Source of the DNA: Pohlia nutans
Lineage: Eukaryota > Streptophyta > Bryopsida > Bryales > Mniaceae
Direction of reading: 5' to 3'
NCBI GenBank assembly: GCA_022496805.1
Contig: CM040093.1
Span: forward strand, 1,366,501 to 1,430,500
Length of the DNA stretch: 64,000 nt
Shown: piece by piece, positions 43,717-54,289 of the stretch
Layout: each line of letters begins with the position of its first letter
How positions within the stretch are numbered: the stretch's first letter is position 1
Translations under genes and position numbers: made by a program
The notes under the pieces: generated by a model
Databases searched by the model: none
Told to the model about the DNA's origin: nothing
Seen by the model: only the letters and a program-made list of their open reading frames with translations

Positions 43717-45083
43717 ACGGTTCACAAATCCTCTGTCATGGACCCGTTTATGGAACCAGCCTCTCTCTATGCTTTTACAGCCTCGCTCATTCTGCAGCTC
43801 CTCAGTGAACCTCACTACAGCTTGTACATGTTTGCCGTTGGTGAATCAGAGGAGGAAGAGGAGGACCCGTTTGAATTGGTTTTGGACACTTTGATGGGGC
43901 CATCCATGATGCCAACAGCTTGTTTAGTTCAGGTTTGAACAATTACAGGTTGTGCACCCTGTTCTCGTTCTTTGATGATGACCTGGGTTTTTGGGTGAGG
44001 CCTCGATCCACAACATGGTTCTCTAGGTTTTTGCTTGAGCAATATGATGACCAACGTTGGGTGTAGATGTTCTAGATGTCAAAGAAGTCTGTCTTTGCTC
44101 TAGCAAATTTGTTGAGGCCTCATGTTCAACGACAAGACACCAAATACAGGGTTGCTATCCCTGTTGTTATTTGTGTTGTTTGCACGTTCAAGCTAACGCA
44201 CGGTGCCAACTTGATCATATGTAGCGAGATGTTCGCAATCGGGAAGTGTACAGTCTCCATGTTGTTGCGTGACGTGGTCCATGCAATCAATGACAGTATG
44301 CGGAGTGAGATAACGTGGCCAACGGGTGATAGACTGCGGCAGTGTCAAGCTGATTTCAAGAGGTTGTGTGGCTTACCAGCTGTTGTAGGTGCCATTGATG
44401 GCACACGTGTCCATATCTAAACCACAGCATGTTCCTGCTGATTATTATTACTTTAAGTCTAGGGGATACACATTGAACTCTCAAGCTATAGTGGATAGTG
44501 AGAAACGGTTTCTAGATTTGTTTCTTGGAATGCCAGGTTCCACCAGCGATTCCCATATGTTATGACGGTTGTCCTTGCATTATATGGCAATGCATGGTAA
44601 CTTGTTTAACAGACAGAACGGTGTAGATGGATTCTTACCGTTCATAGTTGGAGATTCCGGGTACCCTTGCTCCCGTGGCTGATGGTACCGCATCGAGGGC
44701 CAGGGCAACTGAGTGTTGCTGAACAATTGTTTAATAGGAAGTTACAAAGGGGACTGTGCGTGGTTGAGAATGCGTTTGGAATTTTAAAGCAAACTTTCAG
44801 GGAATTGCTTGTGAAGTCCCAGCTGCACATCACATTCCTCCATGATGTAATCGTTTGTTGCGCAGTCTTGCACAATGTCCTTTTAGGCCAATCTCATGAG
44901 CAGGTTGAACAGCTCCTTGAAGTACTACGCACAGAGGGTTTGGAAGGGGAGGTGATTGACGAGGATGGAGGCCCGGAGGAAGCTGCAATCACAAATGGAA
45001 ATGATGTTGTATATGCTCGGGGCAGTGAGGTTCAAAGATATTTGGGGGTTTACCTTACCATGCAACGCAATCAGGTACCGTAG
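43717..45083 (+). pseudogene. PIF/Harbinger transposase pseudogene (DDE_Tnp_4)
   Basis: An N-terminal block (43717-43935, acidic EEEEED) is followed by DDLGFWVRPRSTTWFSRFL from about 43975 and a helical region from 44076. The DDE domain shows VVGAIDGTRVHI (D, 44393-44418), IVDSEKRFLDLFLGMPGSTSDS (D, near 44490), VGDSGYP (D, near 44650) and VVENAFGILKQTF (E, near 44765), the classic Harbinger spacing. Defects: TAG at 44064 and 44073, a frameshift at 44418, TGA at 44563 (CGA to TGA type), and a frameshift near 44668. In intact elements the protein cuts and pastes with help from the Myb-like partner encoded next door, here converging from the other strand. Confidence 0.9.
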
Positions 45084-45378
45084 AGGACCATGTAAGTTTT
45101 TCATTTCTTGTTTTACTCCATGGTTTACAATGTGTAGTTTGTTCGAATTGCTTCCAATATATCACATGTCAATGCTTTAGGACTTCTAAATACTTTCTCG
45201 ATGTCATTGAATGTAACTTTTTTTTCCCTTTTTTGATTTCATAAATGGCATTACATTCAGTTCCTCTCACATTTTAACACGTTCTTTCCCTTTCTACAGG
45301 TGATGGGACTCACGGCGCCAATACAAGATAGCATTGTATGAGTATCGTAGCTAGTTCTACAGCTATATACTTCTGTGT

Positions 45379-46889
45379 TCACGTAGTTCTTTTAGGACGG
45401 TAGGCACTTGGCAATGCAGCTGCTGCACCTGCAGTAGAAGCTGGCTCTACAATGTTGCTCTCGTGCTTCAGCTGTCCAGCATGTTCTGCAATTGTTGAGC
45501 TAGGATGTCCAGATGGGCAGTTGGGCTGTGCAGATGGGCAGTTGCACTGTGTAGAAGTGCCGCTGGGATGTCCAGATGGGCTGCTATGATGTCCAGAGTC
45601 ATTGATGGATGAAGCAAAGTGGAAGCTGGGATGTCTAGTTGGAGGTCCTGTGGGGATTGCCCTGTAGTATGGGCCGCCAACATAGAATGCATGTGCATTT
45701 GTAGTGTGATCCGCAATTGTTGAATGTGGCACTGCGGGAAATACAAAATCTTTACTTATGGTTAATAAATTACCCAAAACAATGGAGAGATGGGACGAAC
45801 ATGATACCATCTCTCCTTGCTTTAAAATGCTGAGTCGCGCATTTTCATTCGCAATGGCGGCAATTTCGTAGAGTCATCGATCTTTCTCCCGCTGGTATGC
45901 CATTTGCTCACTAAAAAGTTTCAATTGCACTTCTATCTTTGAACGCTCCAATTCACGAGAAGCGTCTACAATATCTTGCATTTGTTGTACGATAATCGGG
46001 CCTGTTGCCTTTGTTGCTTCTGCGATGACTGCATGCCCTCATACATTTTTGCGTATAACAACTGTGTTGCTTGGGCAACGGTGCATTGCAATGTGAGACA
46101 TCTCAGATGAACTAATGAATTGGGGTGTAATATCTGGTGGAAGTCCATTGTAGGGCCGTGAATTTGGAGTCCCAGCAGCTTCACTTGGACTTGCAGCGCA
46201 GGACGACGTAGAAGACGTCAAGCGAGGCAATCGTGGTGGTGTACTCTCCTTGGTTCCTTGAACATGATCAGGTGGTGGAAAGTCCATTGGATCGTCAGTC
46301 TCAGGTTCACTTTTGCCATCGTACTTTTGTTGTGATTGTGGTTGTGGAGGTCTGTAGTTTTCGTCATTGGAAGCTAACAAGTCCCGGACATGCGGTGCCT
46401 GTATCATTGGTCGATTACCGTACCATTCATGTATTGCCTCATATATATCTTGCGCGAAGACTCGGGGGAGGCCCTCAGCCTTCCTCAATAATCAGGTATA
46501 TTACGGCCCGTTCTGCTGAGGTAGTCTGCTATGCGTTTGTAGTCTGGTACAATCTGGTTCCATTTTGTTTTGCATGCCGGACCATCATACAGAATTGGTG
46601 AGAATCCTGCACTATTGACAATGTGAGATACGCAGAGCCACTTGCTAGTGTCAGGGGTCATGAGGTCTCTACCGTCAACAATGTCGAGGTTTTGTAGATA
46701 CATCTCCCGCTTGGCCGCTATTAGGGCTGAAATTTCTTGTGGTAGCCAGTTCGGACCATGGTCTTTCCACGCCCGCTTTGCTGCACTTGGACCAGCAGCT
46801 GAGGGAGTAGTTGACGGAGGTACACGCGGCATGGCAGACATACCAACTGCACGAACTATTGGCCGACTTTGTGCAAAATTTGTATGCAT
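45379..46889 (-). pseudogene. Harbinger ORF2: Myb/SANT-like DNA-binding protein, pseudogene
   Basis: The minus strand starts at 46889 with a Ser/Pro-rich leader, then a trihelix/Myb-SANT domain at about residues 38-125: W (KDHGPNW), EISALIAAKREMY, KTKWNQIVPDYKRIADY. A one-base shift near 46487 separates this from LRKAEGLPRVFAQDIYEAI, which normally continues the domain. A P/S-rich linker (46400-46150), a further frame change near 46050, a coiled segment (ELERSKIEVQLKLFSEQMAYQ) with one TGA, and a last exon from about 45733 follow. Such proteins bind the element ends and bring the transposase into the nucleus. The convergent arrangement with the transposase is typical. Confidence 0.8.
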
Positions 46890-46923
46890 GCCTGAACTTG
46901 CACAAATATGTGAATATTAGAAT

Positions 46924-47160
46924 CAATTTCTATTGTTAAACAAATCCTAATTGAATCATCGGAGAGTTTTTTTTTGCTGTGCAGGTCAAATTTTTAGCGA
47001 GGATTGTACATTAAATATGACATTGATTATAAAGTGAATGCAATTTCTATTGTTAAACAAATACTTATTGAATCATCGGAGAGTTGTTTTTTGCTGTGCA
47101 TGTCAAATTTTTAGCGAGGATTGACATACATTGAAAATGACATTGATCATAAAGAGAATG
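46924..47160. repeat. Direct duplication of about 117 bp
   Basis: AATTTCTATTGTTAAACAAAT..TTGAATCATCGGAGAGTT..GCTGTGCA.GTCAAATTTTTAGCGAGGATTG occurs from about 46925 and again from about 47041. The second copy has a few substitutions and ends AATGACATTGATCATAAAGAGAATG. It may mark the end of the Harbinger element or an independent duplication. Confidence 0.8.
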
Positions 47161-48125
47161 CAGATGTCCATATGAGCTCACCATCAACTGAAAGGGCCGT
47201 GGACGATACGGCCACCATACAACTGTGCGTCAATCCGATTCTCCATTGTGAAGATAAATGAATTGCACATTCATAGAGCAAACCCTCAATCTTAATTTTC
47301 AATTTCTTGTTGATTGCATAACGGAAATCTTCAAGCCACACAGAATACAGTTTCAACTTTCTGTTAATTTTTTTTTCCCAAATCCGTGTAACTAGATTGA
47401 ACAAATTACAAGAGGTTCCTAATTGTCATTTTGTTTGGAAAAATGCAAAAATTTAAACCTTCATGTGATAGAAGACTATGGCTACATGTGACCAACTCTC
47501 ATGGGAATCACTCCAAATTCTGTAAGTCTACAACTGCATTCTCATGATCATGCTTCACAGTGTGTAAGATTCAGTTTCATAGGTCCGCACTTCTCCTGAT
47601 CATGCTTCACAGTATAGAATAGTATAGATTCATTTGCTATCACTATGAATACGAAGTAATCAACTCCAACAGTTGTGTCTAAACCAAATTTTTTAAGAAC
47701 TCTATAAAACACTCCTACTCTCTCACAAACCACGACAAAATCAGAAAGAACAACAGAAAGAAGAAAAAAAAAAAAAAAAAAACACACAACAACAAACAAG
47801 TAAGGAAATTAAAAAACGAAGAGAGGGAGTGGCGCACCTGCTGCAAGGACGATGAGTTGCCAATGATGAGGTATGTCTCATACGCCCTACATTTGTACAG
47901 AATTCTCTTCGTTGCTAGGGCCAAAGTCTGTGCATACACCCACGTCTTGTGACTCTCAAAAGTTGGAAAAACGCCAAAAATCCAAGGCCAAATCTTCCCA
48001 CTGTTCTTTTGTAATGTGACACGGCTAGTGAGATTACGTAGCACCGCACCTACATCTCTAAAATCTAGGAACCTTGAAGACTTGCCATTAACTAAAAGCA
48101 AACTATAGTGCCGGATTCCTCTCAA
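47161..48125 (-). CDS. Unrecognised spliced gene candidate, minus strand, fragment
   Basis: A first block (48125 to about 47840) reads LLLVNGKSSRFLDFRDVGAVL..WPWIFGVFPTFESHKTWVYAQTLALATKRI..GNSSSLQQ and ends at a good donor (CAG/GTGCGCC). After an intron-like A-rich stretch, an acceptor (CAATCTAG) near 47397 opens RIWEKKINRKLKLYSVWLEDFRYAINKKLKIKIEGLLYECAIHLSSQW, reaching a possible donor near 47185. Composition and splice signals look genuine, but no domain is recognised. It could also be part of another transposon. Confidence 0.35.
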
Positions 48126-49296
48126 AGTAAAAATTGACTTTTTTGATAAAGTCGGTCTTATCTTGGTGCAACATCCTCAGCCACGTAGGTCCGGCAGTTA
48201 CGAATGACCCCTGGTGTAAACACAATCCCAAATAATGGGCAAACTTCGGCGGTGCTACCTTTGCCAAACGCCAGGTGAGAACATACCTTAAGTTAGTAGC
48301 TAAATTGTACCGAAGTTTTATTGCTTATAACAAGTGTATAGTAAAAAAACATGAAATTACAGGCTGAAATTACAGGCCAGCTTCATTCCAAGTCACCTTG
48401 GTCCCACGCCACGTCCGACACATTGAGGTGACTAAATGTTTCATTTGGCAAGTAGCCAGCCAGCCAGCCGATTTGATGATACCTTGGCCCTTGATTCAGA
48501 TCCGAGGTTGCCAAATGACCCATCGTCCATGGCCCTGCAAATCTAGTACTAAAGTAGAAGCACCAGAAACTGTTGGGTACCAATTGTGGTCACCTATAAA
48601 AGCACTTGTTTCAACTTCAGGAGTTCCTAATCTAGTTATCACAAGCAGTAGTTCCGAATACCAAGTTAGCAATGTGATTGGACTAGAAATGAAAGACAGT
48701 TATTGGTACACCTACTAACATCAATAGTGGTCTATGCATATTAATTTTGAAACTTTATAACAAAATCATACATTGTGAAAAAATTAATTAAAAATTGAGC
48801 TTAGTTATTAAACCCAAAGTTTTATGTGCTGCAATTTTTTATCATTGAAAATCAGCCCTCCATGTAGGTTGAAATGCTTAAATTAACGGCAACTGTACCC
48901 CTTACCTTAGGTGCCAACAATGTACATTCATTCAAGCGTTTGGCGCCATGTCTTCCCCTCCGCCATGCCGCTCTCGAGAATGTGGTGCCAGAATTGCATC
49001 GACCTTTGTCTCTTCGTTACCATTTTCAATGAACGTCTTCACGTCCGGATACCAAATTATTTAGTGATTGTAGCGACAAGTTTTGGTCGACAAATTTTGG
49101 TCAATAGGCAATGGCTAGGCGAACGGCGAGATCACATAAGCACTGAGTGGAGCACTCCGGCAATGGGCGGCACCGTGACAATGTAGAAGCAATAGAGCTT
49201 TGCAAAACCCGGTGAGTTGGGCGTCGCTGTAGCATGAAGCCAAATTTTTCTAATTTTTTGTAGCCTCTCTTAAATCTGCTTGATTTTTGATTTCAC
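48126..49296. other. Intergenic stretch without recognisable gene
   Basis: Only unsupported short frames. The AGGCTGAAATTACAGGCC direct repeat near 48360-48377 is local. Confidence 0.5.
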
Positions 49297-49605
49297 AACA
49301 TCACAAACTTAGGAGGTCAAGTTTTTATAATGTTTTACATATGTTGTTGAGATGAACATAGATGATTACATTCAACATACATTTTACGTATGTTTATAGT
49401 AGAAAAAACATACGAAGGACATATTATAAACATGTAAATTTTATCATGATGTGTTTTTTTTCTAGTTTGTAATATGTCCTTCGTACGTTTTCTATACGAT
49501 AAATATACGTAACACGTATATCGAACGTAATCACCCATGTTCATCTCAACAACATACGTAAAACATTGCAAAAACATAATTTGCCAAATTTGTGATGGAT
49601 CTCTT
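49297..49605. mobile_element. Foldback MITE, about 309 bp
   Basis: The left arm (ATCACAAACTT..AATGTTTTACATATGTTGTTGAGATGAACAT..ACATACGAAGGACATATT) returns as reverse complement on the right (AATATGTCCTTCGTACG..ATGTTCATCTCAACAACATACGTAAAACATT..AAATTTGTGAT). Arms are about 140 bp with a loop around 49430-49460. Arm identity is moderate. No clear target duplication was seen. Confidence 0.75.
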
Positions 49606-51283
49606 GTTTTGTGAATGTGTCTTTTCTTAAATGTGGCTCTTCTATTAAGCAAAATCTCCACTCTTGGGATTAGAATCTCCTTCTCGAGATCATGAGGTCA
49701 GAAATTTTTTATCTCTTCTTTTAGAGTCTCCGCTCTTGAGAAATTTCCAATCCCTAAGCCACAAAGCTAAGTTACATTTACGGCAACTAGAACAGAGCGC
49801 GTTTTTCTTGTTTCTTTGCTTCATTAGCTCATGGGGTCACCGGCCACAAACAACTTCAATTGTAATCGCAATTGTGCTTCCATCAATCCCAATCGTTAAG
49901 TTTTTTTGATGGATGTTTAGATCTCGTCGCTCATGAGTCTCTGCTCTAGGGACCAAAATTCACTCTACCGCAACGACGCTAGCGTGTGAGCTTAGAATGC
50001 AGAGCTCAAGAGTGGAGAGCGGGGATTTGGAGAGCCTAGAGCTTAGAATCCAACAAAATTTAAAAGTAGACATTGTTTCTATACATTGAATTTTTTGTTT
50101 AGAGATTTTTTTTATATAGTAAAATTTGGTCCCTACGATTGCCGGACCTATAAGTCTATAACCATGGGTAAGTAGTTAGTAGAGTATAATTTTTATAGTC
50201 AACCCAAAAAAATTGGGAAATTTTGAGCTACGTAGAGTGAAATACTGAAATTGAAGCTCAACATGAGAACCTCTTGAAGAGAGACAAAGAAAGAAGGACA
50301 ATTGGATCTAAATGTAGGATTATAATTTTTTGCTTTTTCTAATACATAGTCATAGTAGCAAAACTTAGCAAGTTGAACCAATTAAAAATACTAGTCTTGC
50401 AGCAATTCACAACATGAAGCTATTGCTTCTAGTTCTAGTCTCCCCCTCTAAACACCAATTGTGATTCATTCTTCAATCTTCGGTCTTGATGATCCCGGCG
50501 GCGACAAGAATTTTTTTTTAACTTCATCCAAGGTGAGAGTAGGAGCACGGATATACGTGTTGACTTTTTAGTCTAGCTTGTAGAAAAAACGAAAAATATA
50601 GTAAAGGTGTGTGCTGTTGGCGTACTACCCCACGCCTCCCAACAACTAATGAGTTCATACTAGGATAATGAGGGCATGTACATGATGGGGAAATTGTACA
50701 ATGTGATATTGTACAAATTAATGTTCGTCAAACTCCACCCCAAATTGGAGCACGACGATTATGCCAAGGCCAGGGTAGGGGAGGAGGTTGAGGCGGAGAA
50801 TATTTGCCTTTTACATTTCTTGCACTCTCCCATTGATTGCGGTGACCTTCTATGGGAGCCTTTCCGCCCTTGGCAATCAACATTTTTCACTTGTTGCCAT
50901 TTCCTGCTTGTATTGCGTGACACTACTTTCTAGACTTGTGTGATATCTTTGCAATGTGCCATTTCAAGGTGTTACAATGAGTTTTCAACACCCTAGTCAT
51001 GAATGGTATAGAAGAAGTAGATTTTGGTGTTTTCTCCGAGTTCATTTGAGCTGCGGCAAACCGTGTTTGTCGAGGCAATGAAAATCACCCTCACAACCAA
51101 TAGGCACATCGAGCTTCCTCTTGATCAATCCAAACACCTCTTCTCGCTCCAAGTGTGGAACGCGTGTAGAAATTTTCGTAGCCCCTCTCATCACTAGTAG
51201 GATTTTGGTCCTTTACAACTCGTCCTTTGTTACTTCAATGGTCCTAAATGACTTTTTCTTTAAAGAATTGAGTCACAAAGGAC
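49606..51283. other. Spacer without assigned gene
   Basis: Some protein-like wording occurs in frame near 50676-50930 (HPKLEHDDYAKARVGEEVEAENICLL) and near 51110-51150 (LDQSKHLFSLQVWNACRNF), but stops intervene and no family is recognised. Repeated TCTCCGCTCTTGAG / TCTCTGCTCTAGGG motifs occur near 49725 and 49940. Confidence 0.4.
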
Positions 51284-51707
51284 CTCGGGGAATTCACTCA
51301 ATGTATTTTATGAGTATCATGTGCGAACAAATCTTTGACCCCCTATATTACATTGTAAATAATCAATCAAACAACTTGAAAAAATTATGGGATGTTTCTT
51401 TATGTTGAAAGTTTCTATTGTGAATTTTTGGAAATTTTCTTTAGTCAAATTAATTACTTATAAATTTTTGAAGTAAATAAATGCACTATTCAACTAGTTT
51501 TTGTGTTTTTAGAGCTTGTTTCGATTGTGTTTTTAGAGCTTGTTTTGAATATAATTGAAATAAGAGTTTTAAAAAATAAAAGATATAATGAATATGTGAC
51601 CACACTAAAAAATTTGGAGCTAAATCAAACTTTATTAAAAGTATATAGGGGTTGAAAATCACTTGTTCACACGTTTTTACGTAATATTTGGAAGTGACCT
51701 CCTCGAG
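51284..51707 (-). mobile_element. 425-bp MITE (hAT-like), copy B, inverted relative to copy A
   Basis: The same 424-425-bp element as at 35179-35603, in opposite orientation. Ends are CTCGGGGAATTCACT and, as reverse complement, CTCGAGGAGGTCACT. The flanking 8-mers are CAAAGGAC (51276-51283) and CAAAAGAC (51708-51715), 7 of 8 identical, supporting an 8-bp target duplication. No coding capacity. Confidence 0.85.
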
Positions 51708-51715
51708 CAAAAGAC

Positions 51716-52177
51716 CAGTCAAGTCACAAAGGACCAGTTATAGAGGACCAAAATCCCACTAGTGCATGTTGTTCATTGCTTCCGTAATTTTCTTACCATC
51801 ATGGAATGCCATTGCCCTCTTAAGATCGTACTTGGACAGACCAATTCTAGACAGACCTCCGCATAAAAATGTTCTATAGTTTGTTATTTGTATGAAGGCA
51901 TAGGCCCAATCATCAGTTGTGACGACAAAGAGGTTCAAGCCTCGCTTTCCATAGGCTTACATCCACTTGTTGTGAATAGTCTCTACGAGGTTGCAAGTTA
52001 GGATGTCCGCAAGTTCATCTACGATAAGATTATATAGTAATTGTAGAACACAAATTATGTTACATATGATGAATCTTCAAATTTCATCATTACCTACAAA
52101 TCTCAAAGAAATTACGCTAGAAGAAACAAATTTCAAATTAATTAGGTTGGGAGGAAAAACTAGACAAGACTACATAT
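51716..52177. other. Spacer between MITE copy B and the gypsy LTR
   Basis: A segment with repeated AAAGGACCA-like words next to the MITE. No gene recognised. Confidence 0.5.
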
Positions 52178-52488
52178 TGTTAACCGTAAATTAGGAGCTA
52201 CCGGTAGGTCTACCGGTCTGAGTTTTTACCCCGGTAATTTTCCAAGTTACCCCAGCAGGTAGATCTAGGAAACACTTTTTTACCGATCTGACCTAACTGT
52301 CAGATCTGGTTGTACTGATATAAAAGCAATAGAGCCAAACCCATTGGCACGACTCATTTTCCAAGATACCTATCTGTCTTGTCAAAATTCCTTCCTCCTT
52401 CACGTCTACTGATCAGTTGTTTGTTTATGTTCTTTACCGCCTGATTTGTTCATAGATTTCCTGACCTGTGATTTTTAAGTTACCATCA
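52178..52488 (+). mobile_element. Candidate 5' LTR of the gypsy element
   Basis: Starts TGTTAACC, contains a good TATA box (TATAAAA, 52320-52326) preceded by several ACCGGT-like words, and ends near TTACCATCA before TGGTGTTATCC, where a primer-binding site would be expected. The boundaries are guessed because the 3' LTR is not in the window. Confidence 0.4.
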
Positions 52489-52775
52489 GTGGTGTTATCC
52501 TAGATTGTATTCTACTTCTTTCTCTCAGTAGCTGATATACCTTCCGGTAGTGATTACCGAGTAGTTCTTCACAAGGGAGAGCTACCATTTGGCGACCATC
52601 TAGTGTTCGAATTCTAGAAACTTTTTCCTTGATCCATGAAGTAGCCACTTCCGGTACTCTATGGTTGTTGTAGTCGTCGTGTGACACTACGCCACTCAAA
52701 AACATCCTAATACCGAACCACTTATATAGTCGGTTTAGTAAAAACAAAAACCTCTTTAGACACCATATCTATACT

Positions 52776-54269
52776 ATGGCCCGGCGCCACACTCACTCTA
52801 GAGGACCACCTCCCGAGTTTGATCTTGATGCCTTCACAGCTGCCAATACACGCATTCACCGCAGCATACAAGAACTACCTTCACCGATGCAACGTCACAT
52901 CCGAGCCCCGTCAACGGCTACTCACCAAATGCGACGCCCGCAACCTCTTCTCACAGCAGACGAATTACCGACTCCTCGGGAGCATCATACCGCACGACAT
53001 CCACACTCTTCCACCTGGCAGCGCCCTTTGTCCAACTCACTACTAAACAATCCGCCAACTCCCAGGGAAGATGTACTGTTGACGGACGAAGAACGCGAAC
53101 GGTTTCGTACCGAGGCATTCCTTCAATCCTCGGCGATTCAGGAACGACTCCAACAATTACCACCCGAGGGCGCAACCGATCAAGAGCTCTTTGCTGCCCT
53201 CGAACCACCACCTACACTCGACTTCGAGTTAGCCACGTCTCGGCTACACCTCCCACATCTACGCTTACGTCAGCTCCGACAGGATCACGAACATACGCCG
53301 TCCATCCATCATACGGTTCGACCGCAACTGACCGCAGGACATCAACACCCGGTTCAACAACAATTTGTTGGATTTCATCATCCACACCTACACCATCCGG
53401 TACGTCCCAGACCACCTATTCGATTTTGCACATTCTGCGGACATACCGATCACCCGTCCATTGCTTGTCCATACAACTACCCACTACCTCGACGTATTCC
53501 GGCTCCGGTAGTACCGACTCCAACTTACCGACCTCTCGGCAAAGCCAACGCGCCTCATCCGCCACCTGGCCGCCGTACTGCTCCTACCGCTCGAAAAGCA
53601 GTACCTTACCCCGAATACAAAACCGGTAAGTGTCCCGAAACGTATTGCCGTAAATTTGAATCTGCTATCAGACTAAATGGCGAAACTAAAACCATGGTCC
53701 AACTCGAATTGTTCGGAAATACACTTACAGAAAAAGAGTCGAATTGGTTTGCCTATCATAGAAAGATACATCCTACTAATACTTTACAGGAGGTTTTTTC
53801 CGCATTCAAACGGCGCTACCGCACCATAAAAACGGACGACCAAACGTACATCCAATTTCGCACCATCAACCAACTACCGAACGAGTCTGTTGATGACTAC
53901 GCTGAACGCCTTCAGCAACTGGCAGAGAATCTCACCATGCCACCCGATGATATGTTCATACTGAGCAATTTCCGAGCCGGCCTATTAGAATACTTGCAGG
54001 TAGCCACGGTAGGGCTTCAACGCCAGACATTTTCCGAAGCCGTTGACTCGGCACGCACTGCGGAAGAAGGTTTACCCAAACCTCGACAACCAATTCCTTC
54101 CTCCACCAGTACCGAAGATAATCCACGACGTAACCTCAAATGTACCGGATGCGGACAAATGCGGCACGAATGGACGACATGTTACCGGAATCCGGCAAGC
54201 GAATACGGGAAGAAAGCTGAAACCGCCTCGGTACATCAGACCAGACCCAACCAACATCGACACCGGTAA
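52776..54269 (+). CDS. Ty3/gypsy gag protein
   Basis: 497 codons from an ATG about 290 nt after the presumed LTR. A Pro/His/Arg-rich N-terminus (1-210) is followed by a zinc knuckle (C218, CTFCGHTDHPSIAC). A Retrotrans_gag domain lies at about residues 285-415 (ETYCRKFESAIRLNGE, ESNWFAYHRKIHP, YIQFRTINQLPNESVDDYAERLQQLA, LSNFRAGL), then the usual CCHC knuckle (C456, CTGCGQMRHEWTTC). Having a knuckle before the gag domain is unusual. The frame is uninterrupted here, but pol follows in three frames, so the element as a whole is dead. Confidence 0.85.
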   Translation: MARRHTHSRGPPPEFDLDAFTAANTRIHRSIQELPSPMQRHIRAPSTATHQMRRPQPLLTADELPTPREHHTARHPHSSTWQRPLSNSLLNNPPTPREDVLLTDEERERFRTEAFLQSSAIQERLQQLPPEGATDQELFAALEPPPTLDFELATSRLHLPHLRLRQLRQDHEHTPSIHHTVRPQLTAGHQHPVQQQFVGFHHPHLHHPVRPRPPIRFCTFCGHTDHPSIACPYNYPLPRRIPAPVVPTPTYRPLGKANAPHPPPGRRTAPTARKAVPYPEYKTGKCPETYCRKFESAIRLNGETKTMVQLELFGNTLTEKESNWFAYHRKIHPTNTLQEVFSAFKRRYRTIKTDDQTYIQFRTINQLPNESVDDYAERLQQLAENLTMPPDDMFILSNFRAGLLEYLQVATVGLQRQTFSEAVDSARTAEEGLPKPRQPIPSSTSTEDNPRRNLKCTGCGQMRHEWTTCYRNPASEYGKKAETASVHQTRPNQHRHR

Positions 54270-54289
54270 GTACCGACAACCGTCGTAAT

